From assembly GCA_020635905.1 (NCBI GenBank), contig JACJYV010000004.1, positions 186,001 through 250,000 on the forward strand: a stretch of DNA of 64,000 nt, read 5' to 3'. This DNA is from Bacteroidia bacterium. Its GTDB lineage: Bacteria; Bacteroidota; Bacteroidia; J057; JADKCL01. Shown here piece by piece: positions 53,424 to 62,397 of the stretch (position 1 is the first letter of the stretch; every line of letters starts with the position of its first letter). Both the position numbers and the translations under genes were made by a program. A model generated the notes under the pieces. The model did no database searches and was not told where the DNA came from. It saw only the letters and a program-made list of their open reading frames with translations.

Positions 53424-55358
53424 ATGGATAGAAATACCGTAATCGGGATGGTTCTTATTGGTGCCCTGGTCGTAACCTGGTTTTTTCTGGTTGGCGATCC
53501 CACGGGAGAAAAGAAGCAGCCCCAGGGTCAGACAAACCCCGAATTAGTAGCCGACACCCTTTATGGGAACCCTGACACCTCCAGCGAACCCAATATTGTG
53601 GTCGTTCCCACGGGTGGAAGTGAAGATTCCCTTGCAGACCTGCGCGAAAAACAGCGTATTTTCGCTGAATTTGGAGACTTCGCTCCTGCCGCCACGGGCG
53701 AGCAAAAATTCATCACCGTGGTCACCGACCGCTACACCCTGAGACTCAATACCCTGGGTGGAAAAATCGAGGATATTTATCTCAATCCCCAGGAATACGT
53801 AACCTGGGATCAGAAGCCGCTCGCCATTCAGACAGACGATCCTGAAAACTCCTTTGCGGTCGAATTTGATACCAAAGGAGACCGCCCCCGCATCATTTCC
53901 AGTGAACTGCTGTATTTCGTACCTGATGTGCAGGAAGAAATGATCACGGTCTCTGGTGAATCCACCCGCAAGATTGTGCTCAAAGCCGCCATGGATTCCC
54001 GCCGTTACATTACCTTTACTTATACGTTTAAAGGTGACAAGTACGATTTCGGGATGGACATTGCCTTTGTGGGTATGGAAAACTCCCTTAAAAACAAAAC
54101 CTATTATATAAACTGGGCCTCAAATCTTCCTCAAACGGAAAAATCGATCAAGGAGGTGCGGGCCAAAACCTTCCTTCAGTACCGCGAAGCGGGTGATGTG
54201 GAGAAAATTTCTGCAAGGGGCACAGATCCCAAAAATGAAAAAGGGTCTTCCACCTCCGTGGATTGGGTGGGCTATAAAAACCAGTTTTTCACCCAAACCC
54301 TCCTTACTTCTGATCCCCAAAAAGGCTTTTCTGCCTTCGACCTGACCCTGACCACGCCTCCCAACGACAGCTACGACAAACGCATGGAGTCGCGCCTTAC
54401 CATGACCGGCACAGATGCATCACTCACCTGGTATGCTGGCCCCCTCAAATACGGCGATCTCAAAGCCTATGACCGTCAGCTGGAAAGGCAAATTGACCTG
54501 GGTTATTCCATCCTGAAGTACATCAACTCCTGGGTAATCATTCCTTTGTTCAAATTTCTGGAAGGTGCAGTGGGGAATTACGGGATTATCATCCTGATTC
54601 TGGCTATTTTCATCAAGATTGTGGTCTTCCCTATGACCTACAAGTCCTACATTTCCATGGCCAAAATGCGGGTGATCAATAGCACGCCCGAGATGAAGGC
54701 CCTGGACGAAAAGTACAAGGACGATCCCACCAAACTTCAACAGGAAAAGCTCGCCTTTCAGCGAAAGGCGGGGGTAAGTCCCTTTGGGGGATGTCTGCCC
54801 ATGATCCTGCAATACCCGATTCTGATCTCGATCTTTTTCTTTTTCCCGAATTCGATCGAACTGAGGCAGGAATCATTCCTCTGGGCCAATGACCTTTCCA
54901 CCTACGACTCGATCCTGGATTTGCCCTTCAGCATTCCTGGCTACGGAGACCACGTGAGCCTTTTCACCATCCTGATGGCGATCTCACTGATGTTTTTCAC
55001 CATCGTGAATCAGAAATCACAGGCCACCATGGCCAATAACCCCCTCATGAAGTACATGCCTTACTTCATGCCCATCATGCTGCTGGTCTTCCTGAACAAC
55101 TACTCAGCCGGTCTGAGCTATTACTATCTCCTTTCCAACCTGCTTTCCATTGCCCAAACCACCATCACCAAGCGATTTATTGATGATGAGAAGCTGCTGG
55201 CCCAATTGCACGAAAAGCAAAAAGCCAAAGGCAAGGATGGTGAGGCCAAAAAAGGGCGCATCGAAAAGTGGATGGATGAGCAGCAAAAGAAACAACGCGA
55301 ATTCCAAAAAAGCCGTAGTGGGGGCTCAGGAAAGGGCTCAGGCGGCAAGAAAAGATAA
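53424..55358 (+). CDS. yidC: Membrane protein insertase YidC
   Basis: 644 residues. First membrane helix TVIGMVLIGALVVTWFFLVG at about 5-24, then the large periplasmic beta-sandwich domain (about 60-350). The conserved five-helix insertase core starts at WVIIPLFKFLEGAVGNYGII, with IVVFPMTYKSYISMAKM, GCLPMILQYPILISIFFFFP and NNYSAGLSYYYLLSNLL. The C-tail is basic and Gly/Ser-rich (KKGRIEKWMDEQQKKQ, GGKKR), as in species where YidC contacts ribosomes. It inserts inner-membrane proteins with or without Sec. A lipoprotein gene follows after 5 bases. Confidence 0.98.
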   Translation: MDRNTVIGMVLIGALVVTWFFLVGDPTGEKKQPQGQTNPELVADTLYGNPDTSSEPNIVVVPTGGSEDSLADLREKQRIFAEFGDFAPAATGEQKFITVVTDRYTLRLNTLGGKIEDIYLNPQEYVTWDQKPLAIQTDDPENSFAVEFDTKGDRPRIISSELLYFVPDVQEEMITVSGESTRKIVLKAAMDSRRYITFTYTFKGDKYDFGMDIAFVGMENSLKNKTYYINWASNLPQTEKSIKEVRAKTFLQYREAGDVEKISARGTDPKNEKGSSTSVDWVGYKNQFFTQTLLTSDPQKGFSAFDLTLTTPPNDSYDKRMESRLTMTGTDASLTWYAGPLKYGDLKAYDRQLERQIDLGYSILKYINSWVIIPLFKFLEGAVGNYGIIILILAIFIKIVVFPMTYKSYISMAKMRVINSTPEMKALDEKYKDDPTKLQQEKLAFQRKAGVSPFGGCLPMILQYPILISIFFFFPNSIELRQESFLWANDLSTYDSILDLPFSIPGYGDHVSLFTILMAISLMFFTIVNQKSQATMANNPLMKYMPYFMPIMLLVFLNNYSAGLSYYYLLSNLLSIAQTTITKRFIDDEKLLAQLHEKQKAKGKDGEAKKGRIEKWMDEQQKKQREFQKSRSGGSGKGSGGKKR

Positions 55359-55363
55359 ATTCC

Positions 55364-55822
55364 ATGCGAATCATTCTGCCAGGTCTGATGATGATTGTGC
55401 TGGCGGTCACTGGTTGTCAGCCCGCATGCAGGTACAAACCTGAGAATGATTTTCACCTTAAAATACAACAGACTGAATGCCGGGGTATCTGCCCGGCATT
55501 TGTCGTTGAAGTGGATGCCATTGGCAAGGTGAAATACAGAGGCGAAGCCTCTGCACCCAGGGTGGGGGAGTGGCAAAAGCAACTGTCCCGTAAATCCCTT
55601 AAAAAGGTTCGCAATACCATGCTTGAGGGCCATTTTTGGGATTATCAAGCCGCATATGGCGAACCTGGTGGTGAATTGCCAGCTGTAATTCTGGAACTTA
55701 CTTACCGCGGCCAATCCCACCTGGTGGCAGACTATGGCAAGGCCCCCGCCAGTCTCAAAGCCCTGCAGGCCCGCCTGCTGCTCCTGATCGGGGAGGAAGG
55801 TTTTTCCAGGGCGAATCTCTGA
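55364..55822 (+). CDS. DUF6438-like lipoprotein
   Basis: 152 residues; lipobox AVTGC at Cys18. The mature part has FHLKIQQTECRGICPAFVVE and VDAIGKVKYRGEAS, the C-x-G-x-C-P-x-[YF] pattern of a small Bacteroidota family I know as DUF6438, function unknown. The CxxxC pair could bind metal or form a disulfide. Starts 5 bases after yidC, so probably co-transcribed. Confidence 0.8.
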   Translation: MRIILPGLMMIVLAVTGCQPACRYKPENDFHLKIQQTECRGICPAFVVEVDAIGKVKYRGEASAPRVGEWQKQLSRKSLKKVRNTMLEGHFWDYQAAYGEPGGELPAVILELTYRGQSHLVADYGKAPASLKALQARLLLLIGEEGFSRANL

Positions 55823-55892
55823 TTGAATGCCTTCGTGGATAATTTTCAGGTAGGGAAAGTCGTTTAATCTGGAAAAAACGGCCCATTTTTCT

Positions 55893-55900
55893 TAACTTTT
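55893..55900 (+). promoter_or_regulatory. -7-like box before a 48-residue lipoprotein
   Basis: TAACTTTT, one change from TAnnTTTG, ends 4 bases before the ATG; the same context (TAACTTCG-CTGC-ATG) precedes the gene at 41505. Confidence 0.45.
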
Positions 55901-55904
55901 CTGC

Positions 55905-56051
55905 ATGAAACGTACCATCATCTTCCTTTTGCTGGGCGCATTCGCCCTCGCTTTGATCAGCACCTCCTGTGCAGATCCTCGTAAAAACTGCAACCATCCC
56001 CAGCATTCCCAATGGGTAAAAGAGAAAAGGCTGAAGAAAACCGGCTTCTGA
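55905..56051 (+). CDS. Very small lipoprotein (48 aa)
   Basis: A 48-residue gene: MKRTIIFLLLGAFALALIST, then SCADPRKNCNHPQHSQWVKE and KRLKKTGF. Lipobox STSC gives a lipidated Cys and a 26-residue mature peptide with another Cys, two His and a basic tail. It reads like a family of tiny Bacteroidota lipoproteins with Cys/His and a terminal K-[KT]-x-G-F. Support: good signal and lipobox, -7 box at proper distance, position in a lipoprotein-rich run. Function unknown. Confidence 0.7.
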   Translation: MKRTIIFLLLGAFALALISTSCADPRKNCNHPQHSQWVKEKRLKKTGF

Positions 56052-56079
56052 TCCTTGATTTTTACAACAATTTCTTTTC

Positions 56080-56889
56080 ATGAAAAGCAAAATAGCTTGC
56101 CTTTTTCCACTTGCCTTTTTTCTCCTTTGGCTCAGTTTTGGGTGCGGAGACCGGGTGCAGTTTGATGGAGAACTGACCACCACCCTGGACAATTCCTACG
56201 CCAGCAATGAATTTGCCGCCATCCGCAACATGGTGGATTTGGAAGCCTCTCTTGATCCTTCCGTGAATAAAAATGGCATCTACTGTCCCAATTCGACCAT
56301 CGTAGTGACCCAACCTTCAGGTAAAACGGTCATGACCATTGACTTTGGCTCGGGTAGCGTCTGTCTCGACGGGAGGCTAAGAAGTGGCAAACTGGTTTGC
56401 ACTTTCGACGGAAAATGGGGCCAGGAAGGCACCCAGGTTACCATTGTGCCCCAAAGCTATAATGTGGACAACTGGGCAGTTTATTTTACCAAAACCATCA
56501 CCCGCCTGCCCCGCAATGGCAATGGCAATCAGGAGTTTGAAGTGGTGGTGGATGATGCCACCCTGACCAATGTGAATGGCACTATTCACTGGAATACCCA
56601 GTATATCGTGGAGTGGATCGCAGGCGAGGATACACCTTTTGTGGCCACGGACAACGAGTACCTGATCGACGGCACCGCCGACGGGGTGGCTCGCTCCAAC
56701 CTTCCTTTTTCTGCGGTTACCACCACGCCCCTGCGGGTCAAGCTGGATTGCTCCCACATCAAAGCGGGTATTCTGACCATCACCCCTCAGAATTTTCCCG
56801 AACGCAGTCTGGATTATGGCACGGGTGATTGCGACAATCAGGCCCTTTTCAAGGTTGGGGATTACGAACAGGTGATTACCTTGCCTTGA
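56080..56889 (+). CDS. Hypothetical lipoprotein (269 aa)
   Basis: 269 residues; lipobox LSFGC at Cys22. Beta-rich mature part with VDLEASLDPSVNKNGIYCPN, MTIDFGSGSVCLDGRLRSGK, IHWNTQYIVEWIAGED and a C-terminal CSHIKAGILTITPQNFPERS, followed by LDYGTGDCDNQALF. Four well-spaced Cys may form disulfides. The GSGSVCLDGR...LDYGTGDCDN pattern recurs in secreted proteins of this phylum but I cannot name the family. It starts 28 bases after the small lipoprotein gene. Confidence 0.8.
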   Translation: MKSKIACLFPLAFFLLWLSFGCGDRVQFDGELTTTLDNSYASNEFAAIRNMVDLEASLDPSVNKNGIYCPNSTIVVTQPSGKTVMTIDFGSGSVCLDGRLRSGKLVCTFDGKWGQEGTQVTIVPQSYNVDNWAVYFTKTITRLPRNGNGNQEFEVVVDDATLTNVNGTIHWNTQYIVEWIAGEDTPFVATDNEYLIDGTADGVARSNLPFSAVTTTPLRVKLDCSHIKAGILTITPQNFPERSLDYGTGDCDNQALFKVGDYEQVITLP

Positions 56890-56927
56890 TTGGTAAATTC
56901 TGATTACCTTCGTAAAAAACCTCTGCT

Positions 56928-57605
56928 ATGGATACAGGATTTCTACACCTTCATGTGACCGTTGTTTCCCTTTTTCTGCTGCAATTGCTGGCAAAAGTGG
57001 TGCTGGTGGCCGCAAAGAAGGATGCATTTCTGGAGAAAAATTCCAAAAAACTCAAACTGGCCGACATGATTCTGGGAACCCTGATCCTGGTAACAGGCGG
57101 TTATTTGTTGGTAAAATTGCTGGTCACTGACGATCCCCGCGGCACAGCTCCTTACATGATTGTTAAATTATTTTTGGTTTGTATATCCATTCCCATGGCA
57201 ATTATAGGTATGCGCAAGAAAAAACTCGTCATGCTGGTGGTTCCCCTTTTGCTTTTTGGTTACGTATTTGCCGTGGCCAAAACGGACGACCTCATGCTGC
57301 GTTCATCCGCCACCAAAGAGGCGGCTGCTGAGAAAGAACTGGCCTCAGAAGGCACTGACCCTGATTTGGTTCGTGGCCAGGCTGTCTATTCCACCCGTTG
57401 CCAGCTGTGCCACGGAGCAGACGGCAAACTGGGCTTTCAGGGGGCAAAAGACCTGAGCCAGTCAGAATTGACGGACGCTCAGATGAGCGAAATTGTCCGC
57501 AACGGAAAAGGCGTAATGCCGGCGGTTTCTGAGCGCGAACTGAGCAACGAAGACATCGCCAAAGTGATCAAATATGTCAGAACCCTGGGCAAGAAACAGG
57601 AATAA
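56928..57605 (+). CDS. SirB-like membrane domain fused to cytochrome c
   Basis: 225 residues. The N-terminal half has four membrane helices (LHLHVTVVSLFLLQLLAKVV, MILGTLILVTGGYLLVKLL, YMIVKLFLVCISIPMAIIGM, LVMLVVPLLLFGYVFAVAKT) with His residues near the first helix, like the SirB2 family. The C-terminal half is a class I cytochrome c with CQLCH (about 158-162) and probable axial Met in GKGVMPAVS. A periplasmic haem on a membrane anchor suggests electron transfer from quinol or between complexes. The EEP gene follows after 3 bases. Confidence 0.88.
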   Translation: MDTGFLHLHVTVVSLFLLQLLAKVVLVAAKKDAFLEKNSKKLKLADMILGTLILVTGGYLLVKLLVTDDPRGTAPYMIVKLFLVCISIPMAIIGMRKKKLVMLVVPLLLFGYVFAVAKTDDLMLRSSATKEAAAEKELASEGTDPDLVRGQAVYSTRCQLCHGADGKLGFQGAKDLSQSELTDAQMSEIVRNGKGVMPAVSERELSNEDIAKVIKYVRTLGKKQE

Positions 57606-57608
57606 TTC

Positions 57609-58673
57609 ATGAAAAAAAGTATTGTTTTTTTGGGGTTGGGGGGAATGCTTTTAGTGGGAATGCTGGGTCTCAGTGCCACTTCTAAAGCTCCTGATTCCGC
57701 GAAAAAGGGCAAATTTATCTCCCTGGGATTTTATAACGTGGAGAATTTGTTTGATCTGGCCGACGACCCGAACAAAAACGACAACGAATTTCTGCCTGAA
57801 GGTACTTATAAATGGACTCCTGAGAATTATGTGGTCAAGCTGGGCAATCTGGCGCGGGCCATTTCAGACCTGGGCGACCCCGACGGACCTGAATTGCTGG
57901 GTCTGGCCGAGGTGGAAAATCGTACTGTAATCGAAGATCTGATTGCCACTCCCGCCTTGGAAAAAGGAGGTTACGACATCGTACACGCAGAATCGCCCGA
58001 CGACCGTGGCATTGATGTGGCCCTCATTTATAAGAAAAAGTACTTTCGCCCTTTGGTGCAAAAGAGCCTGCGGGTGGCCATGGCCGACGTGCCTGATTTC
58101 AAAACCCGCGACATTCTCATGGTAAAGGGCATTTTTGGGAAAAAGGACACAGTTCACATTTTTGTGAATCACTGGCCATCGCGCAGGGGTGGAGAGGCCG
58201 AATCTTCCCCCAAACGTGAATTGGCTGCTTCCGTGCTGAAATCCGCGGTTGATTCCCTGCTTCAGATCAATTCCCAGGCGAAAATTGCTATCATGGGAGA
58301 TTTCAACGACGATCCCAATAATAAAAGCTTAAATGAAGTGCTGCAGGCTGCTCCTTTGGAGAACCTGAAATCAGCCAGCCTGATCAATCTGATGTATAAT
58401 ATGGAAGCTGAAACTGGGATGGGAACCCTCATGTACCAGCGTCAGTGGAACCTTTTTGATCAGGTAATCCTGAGCAAGGCTTTTTTTGAGCCAAAGTCCA
58501 AAAGCAGCACTTGCATACCTCAATCGGCCGGGATACATCATCCTGAGTGGATGGAAGTCGCCGACGGCGACTGGAAGGGAGCGCCCCGCAGGAGCTACAT
58601 CCGCGGCGAGTTTCTGAAGGACGGCTGCAGCGATCATTTTCCCGTGTTCGTTCATCTAACTTTGCCCAAATAA
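57609..58673 (+). CDS. Endonuclease/exonuclease/phosphatase family protein
   Basis: 354 residues. An N-terminal signal-like segment (MKKSIVFLGLGGMLLVGMLGLS) implies export. EEP fold motifs: FYNVENLFD near 38, GLAEVENRTVI near 98 (metal Glu), NHWPSRRGG near 186, AIMGDFNDDPNNKS near 230 (metal Asp/Asn), CSDHFPVFVH near the end (catalytic Asp-His). It is a metal-dependent phosphodiesterase of extracellular nuclease or sphingomyelinase-like type; a secreted nuclease is the most likely role. Between the cytochrome fusion and an LEA14-like lipoprotein, with only 2-3 bases to each neighbour. Confidence 0.92.
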   Translation: MKKSIVFLGLGGMLLVGMLGLSATSKAPDSAKKGKFISLGFYNVENLFDLADDPNKNDNEFLPEGTYKWTPENYVVKLGNLARAISDLGDPDGPELLGLAEVENRTVIEDLIATPALEKGGYDIVHAESPDDRGIDVALIYKKKYFRPLVQKSLRVAMADVPDFKTRDILMVKGIFGKKDTVHIFVNHWPSRRGGEAESSPKRELAASVLKSAVDSLLQINSQAKIAIMGDFNDDPNNKSLNEVLQAAPLENLKSASLINLMYNMEAETGMGTLMYQRQWNLFDQVILSKAFFEPKSKSSTCIPQSAGIHHPEWMEVADGDWKGAPRRSYIRGEFLKDGCSDHFPVFVHLTLPK

Positions 58674-58675
58674 AC

Positions 58676-59143
58676 ATGAAAAGGTCTTTTCTGACTGTTT
58701 TTGCCTGCCTTTCCCTGGTGCTGATCCTTTCCTCCTGCGGTCAGATTCTGGAGCCGGTCATCAAGGAGGTATCTTCCTTCAAACTGAAGGGAAATGGAGG
58801 CTCAGGCCTTAATTTTGAAGTGGGAGTACAGGTTTTTAATCCCAACAAAATGAAAATTTCCATGGTCAGCTACGATCTGGACATTTTTGTAAACGGAGTA
58901 AATCTGGGAAGGGCCAATTCCAAAGAAAAGCAATCCCTCAAAGGGCAGGAGCAAAAAGAAATTATGGTAAATGTCTCCACCAGCCTGATGAAACTACTCA
59001 CGGGCGGGTTGGGCATGCTGGCCAATTCCAGCGGAAACCGCGATCTGCAGGTCAGGGTGAAAGGAGATATTCAGGGTTCGGCCATGGGGGTGAAGAAGAA
59101 ATTTTCTTTGGATGAAGAACTTCCCGTAACCTTAAACCTGTAA
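58676..59143 (+). CDS. LEA14-like (LEA type 2) lipoprotein
   Basis: 155 residues from ATG at 58676; a longer frame from 58547 lies within the previous gene. Lipobox LILSSC at Cys21. One LEA14-type beta sandwich: NFEVGVQVFNPNKMKISMVS, YDLDIFVNGVNLGRANSKE, and a C-terminal LQVRVKGDIQGSA. LEA14 domains occur in desiccation- and envelope-stress proteins and in lipoproteins of unknown function. Two bases after the EEP stop, so translationally coupled. Confidence 0.85.
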   Translation: MKRSFLTVFACLSLVLILSSCGQILEPVIKEVSSFKLKGNGGSGLNFEVGVQVFNPNKMKISMVSYDLDIFVNGVNLGRANSKEKQSLKGQEQKEIMVNVSTSLMKLLTGGLGMLANSSGNRDLQVRVKGDIQGSAMGVKKKFSLDEELPVTLNL

Positions 59144-59194
59144 GCTTGAAATTCCCTTTTGCTATCATATTGCTGATTTTTCCTGTGGACGCCC

Positions 59195-60859
59195 ATGTCT
59201 GAACGGAACAGCATATACTTTCCCGATCTGGCCCTGATTCTGGTAGTTTCCCTGCTTTCTTTCTTGCCCTTTTTGGGCGCTGCCCCTCTTTTTGACTGGG
59301 ACGAGATCAATTTTGCCGAGGCAGCCCGCGAAATGTTGGTGACAGGTGATTATTTCAGGGTCAGGATCAATTATGAGGTGTTTTGGGAAAAACCACCTCT
59401 TTTCTTCTGGCTGCAGGTGATTTCCATGAAAATCTTTGGTATCAATGCCTTTGCCGCCCGCCTGCCCAATGCGCTGGTGGGGGTAGTCACCCTGCTGAGC
59501 CTCTATGTGATTGGAACCCGCCTGCGAGACCGCATTTTCGGCCTGCTGGTGGCAGGATTTTACTTTTGCAGCCTGCTGCCTCATTTCTATTTCAAAAGCG
59601 GCATCATTGACCCGCTGTTCAATCTTTTCATTTTTCTGGGGATTATTCAATTGCTTCAGGCAGAAATGCGCAGTGAAAGAGAGGGGAAAAGGAAACACCT
59701 GGATTTTGCCCTGGCGGGCCTGTTTTTGGGCCTCGCCACCCTCACCAAAGGCCCGGTGGGCCTGCTGGTGCCAGGATTGGTCTGGCTGACCTACAAATTG
59801 CTGTATGGTTGGTTTCCTTTCCCATGGAGATCTCTTTTAGTTGGTGTGGTCGTGGGCCTGCTGGTCATTCTGACCTGGTTTGGCTCCATGCTGGTCTTTA
59901 CCGCTGAAGGGCCGGCCCTGATCATGAAATTCATTGAGTATCAATTGAGTCTGGCTTCCAGTCCCGTGGGCAACCACGGGCAGCCCTTCTTTTATCACCC
60001 ACTGGTATTTTTGATTGGTTGCTTTCCCCTGGCTGTTTTTGCCCTGCGCGGCATGACCCTGCGCTTTTCCACTTCCCGCGACCGGGCGTTGAAACGCATG
60101 ATGCTGGTTTTTTTCTGGGTGGTGATGATCCTTTTCTCCCTGATTACCAATAAAATCATCCATTATTCCTCCCTGACTTATTTTCCAGGTGCTTTTTTGG
60201 CCGCACTCTTCTTTTATGAGATTCTGAAGGGGCGCAAAAAATTCACCCCTGACATGGGGCTGCATTTTGTATTGAGTGTGGCACTTTTGGGTGGGGCGAC
60301 CCTTGGGATAAATTATCTTGCCTCTCACCTGCAAAACTGGGCACCCCAGGTGGAGAATCCTTACGTGAAAGGCGCCATGCAGCTTTCTGTAAGTTGGTCA
60401 GGCTGGGAATTTATCTGGGGATTGATCTTTTTGTTGGGAACCCTGGGTGGATTAATCCTGATTTTGAAAAAGAAATGGCTGGCCTTTCTGGCTCTTCAAT
60501 GCCTCGTGACTATGATCTTCATGAATGGCCTGAACAAAACTGTGGCGCCCAAAGTGGCTGAGTATTCCCAAAAAACGGCTACAGATTTTTACCGTGAGAT
60601 GAAGGACAAGGATGCTTACTTTTTGGTGGCGGGTTTTAAAAGCTATGCCCAGTATTATTACGCAGAAGTAATGCCTGAGGACCGCCGTGAAATGCCTGAA
60701 GAGGAGTGGAGAACCTGGTTGATTCGGGGAAATGTGGATAAGGACGTGTACATGGTGGCGCGGAAAGATGCGATCAGTTGGAGGTTTTTTCAATGGCACA
60801 GATATTTTATCCCCATGTACGAAAAAGGGGGTTTCGTTTTTTTACTTCGAAAAAAATAA
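59195..60859 (+). CDS. Family 39 glycosyltransferase (ArnT/PMT-like)
   Basis: 554 residues with about 12 membrane helices. The catalytic loop is PLFDWDEINFAEAAREML near 31 (acidic pair in DWDE), followed by YEVFWEKPPLFFWLQVI near 61, both typical of polyprenyl-phosphate-sugar-dependent transferases such as ArnT and PMT. The C-terminal periplasmic part (from about 430, KTVAPKVAEYSQKTATDFYR) is alpha/beta. It would glycosylate lipid A or protein at the periplasmic face, possibly using the product of an enzyme like the GT2 at 45.4 kb; that link is inference. Confidence 0.92.
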   Translation: MSERNSIYFPDLALILVVSLLSFLPFLGAAPLFDWDEINFAEAAREMLVTGDYFRVRINYEVFWEKPPLFFWLQVISMKIFGINAFAARLPNALVGVVTLLSLYVIGTRLRDRIFGLLVAGFYFCSLLPHFYFKSGIIDPLFNLFIFLGIIQLLQAEMRSEREGKRKHLDFALAGLFLGLATLTKGPVGLLVPGLVWLTYKLLYGWFPFPWRSLLVGVVVGLLVILTWFGSMLVFTAEGPALIMKFIEYQLSLASSPVGNHGQPFFYHPLVFLIGCFPLAVFALRGMTLRFSTSRDRALKRMMLVFFWVVMILFSLITNKIIHYSSLTYFPGAFLAALFFYEILKGRKKFTPDMGLHFVLSVALLGGATLGINYLASHLQNWAPQVENPYVKGAMQLSVSWSGWEFIWGLIFLLGTLGGLILILKKKWLAFLALQCLVTMIFMNGLNKTVAPKVAEYSQKTATDFYREMKDKDAYFLVAGFKSYAQYYYAEVMPEDRREMPEEEWRTWLIRGNVDKDVYMVARKDAISWRFFQWHRYFIPMYEKGGFVFLLRKK

Positions 60860-61021
60860 GTGTAACTTTAGCAGAGACACGGCGTAAGCCAACGATGGGA
60901 TTTTTTGCATTTATTTTTCAGTCTGGTTTAAAAAATTAGCCGAAGAGAAAAGAGAAAAGCCGGACTGCAGTTTTGATTAATCCGTGCCGTGGATTGATCT
61001 CTAAGGTAACTTGCTGTGCAG

Positions 61022-61039
61022 GCTTTGCTCACGCAAAGC
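61022..61039 (+). other. Hairpin directly before a start codon
   Basis: GCTTTGC-TCAC-GCAAAGC, 7-bp perfect stem, ends 2 bases before the ATG at 61042. It has no T-run. It could influence initiation or mark that the true start is elsewhere. Confidence 0.4.
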
Positions 61040-61041
61040 GA

Positions 61042-62283
61042 ATGAGTTCAACAAAACCGTTAGCGCCTACTTCGGCCGATAAGCAGAATAAATTACTGCA
61101 ACAATTTACACCCCGCCGCATTATCTGGCCGGTGTTGATTGGCCTTTCAATTTCTGGTTTCCTCATTTGGAGAAATTTTGATCCCGCAGCCTTTGGCAGC
61201 GTTAACTGGTCATTGGGTACCTTTGGCTGGCTGTTTGTAGGCCTGCTGATGGTGGGAGTGAGGGAAACGGCCTACATTTACCGCATCCGTCTCCTTACTG
61301 ATTTTCAACTCAGTTTCAAACGGGGTGCGATCGTCATCTTCTTGTGGGAATTTGCCTCCGCCGTGACTCCGTCCATTGTGGGCGGCACGGCCTTTGCCCT
61401 GTTCTTGCTGGCCAAAGAAAAGATCAATGCCGGGCGTTCCACTGCGATTGTCCTCCTCACGGCCTTCCTCGACGAACTATTCTTTGTGCTCATGGTGCCC
61501 GTATTCCTGCTGGTGGTGGGTTACAGGCAAATGTTCGAATTCCTGGGCAACCTTTCAGATGATACTTCCTTCCTGGGAATGGGCCTGTCCTCCATTTTCT
61601 GGCTGGGATACATCTTTTTATTCGTTTACACGGTTTTTCTGGCCTACGGCCTGTTTATCAATCCCAAATCCCTCAGCAATTTCATCAAGGTGGTTTTCAG
61701 GATTGGCTTCCTGAAGCGCTGGCGCGAAGGCGCGGAGAAGGCAGGCGAGGACCTGATCGTGGCTTCCGCTGAAATGCGGGGTAAATCAATGGTCTTCTGG
61801 CTGAAAGCCTTTGGCTCCACCTTATTGACCTGGACAGGTCGCTACCTCATCATCAACGCCATTCTGGCTGCATTTGCCCATACCGTGACCATCGATCACC
61901 TGATAGTATATTCCCGCCAGATTTACATGTGGGTGATTCTGCTCATTCCTGTAAGTCCGGGTGGAGCGGGCATTGCTGAGTTTATTTTCGGTAAATTTCT
62001 GGGCGAATTCATTGAAAATAAGGGTATGATTGACCCCATTGGGTTGCTTTGGCGTCTGTATGGGTATTACCCATTTCTGATTGCGGGTGCTATTCTCCTG
62101 CCCCGCTGGATTCGTGATAAATTTGCCACCAGCGACGAAGAGACCGATCCCATCCCTGCTGAAGCTTTGCAGGACAAAGAAATCGAGGCAGCAATTGATC
62201 CTGAAATCCTTCTGGATACGGCTTACCACAATGGCCAGAATGGCCACAGCAAGGAAAAGCACACAGGACCAACAGTTTATTAG
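61042..62283 (+). CDS. UPF0104/LPG-synthase-TM family membrane protein (flippase-like)
   Basis: 413 residues from ATG at 61042; the frame extends to 60973 without a better start. About eight membrane helices. WEFASAVTPSIVGGTAFALF near 115-134 and LIPVSPGGAGIAEFIFGKF near 300-318 are hallmarks of the family related to the flippase half of MprF (lysylphosphatidylglycerol synthase TM region). No synthase domain is present. Members move lipids or precursors across the inner membrane, and the gene lies next to a GT39, so envelope lipid modification is plausible. The acidic C-tail is cytoplasmic. Confidence 0.9.
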   Translation: MSSTKPLAPTSADKQNKLLQQFTPRRIIWPVLIGLSISGFLIWRNFDPAAFGSVNWSLGTFGWLFVGLLMVGVRETAYIYRIRLLTDFQLSFKRGAIVIFLWEFASAVTPSIVGGTAFALFLLAKEKINAGRSTAIVLLTAFLDELFFVLMVPVFLLVVGYRQMFEFLGNLSDDTSFLGMGLSSIFWLGYIFLFVYTVFLAYGLFINPKSLSNFIKVVFRIGFLKRWREGAEKAGEDLIVASAEMRGKSMVFWLKAFGSTLLTWTGRYLIINAILAAFAHTVTIDHLIVYSRQIYMWVILLIPVSPGGAGIAEFIFGKFLGEFIENKGMIDPIGLLWRLYGYYPFLIAGAILLPRWIRDKFATSDEETDPIPAEALQDKEIEAAIDPEILLDTAYHNGQNGHSKEKHTGPTVY

Positions 62284-62290
62284 AAAATAG

Positions 62291-62390
62291 CCGTCAGCGA
62301 TCAGCGTTCAGCCTAAACAGGAACTGGAAGATACTCACCCAAAATGGATCAGAATCCACAACGCAACCGTAAACCGTAAACCGTAAACTG
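62291..62390. repeat. Two micro-repeats between convergent genes
   Basis: GTCAGCGATCAGCGTTCAGC at 62291-62313 and CCGTAAACCGTAAACCGTAA at 62365-62384 (a heptamer repeated three times, then AAACTGG). They fill the 114-base gap between convergent genes. Confidence 0.7.
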
Positions 62391-62397
62391 GCTAAAA

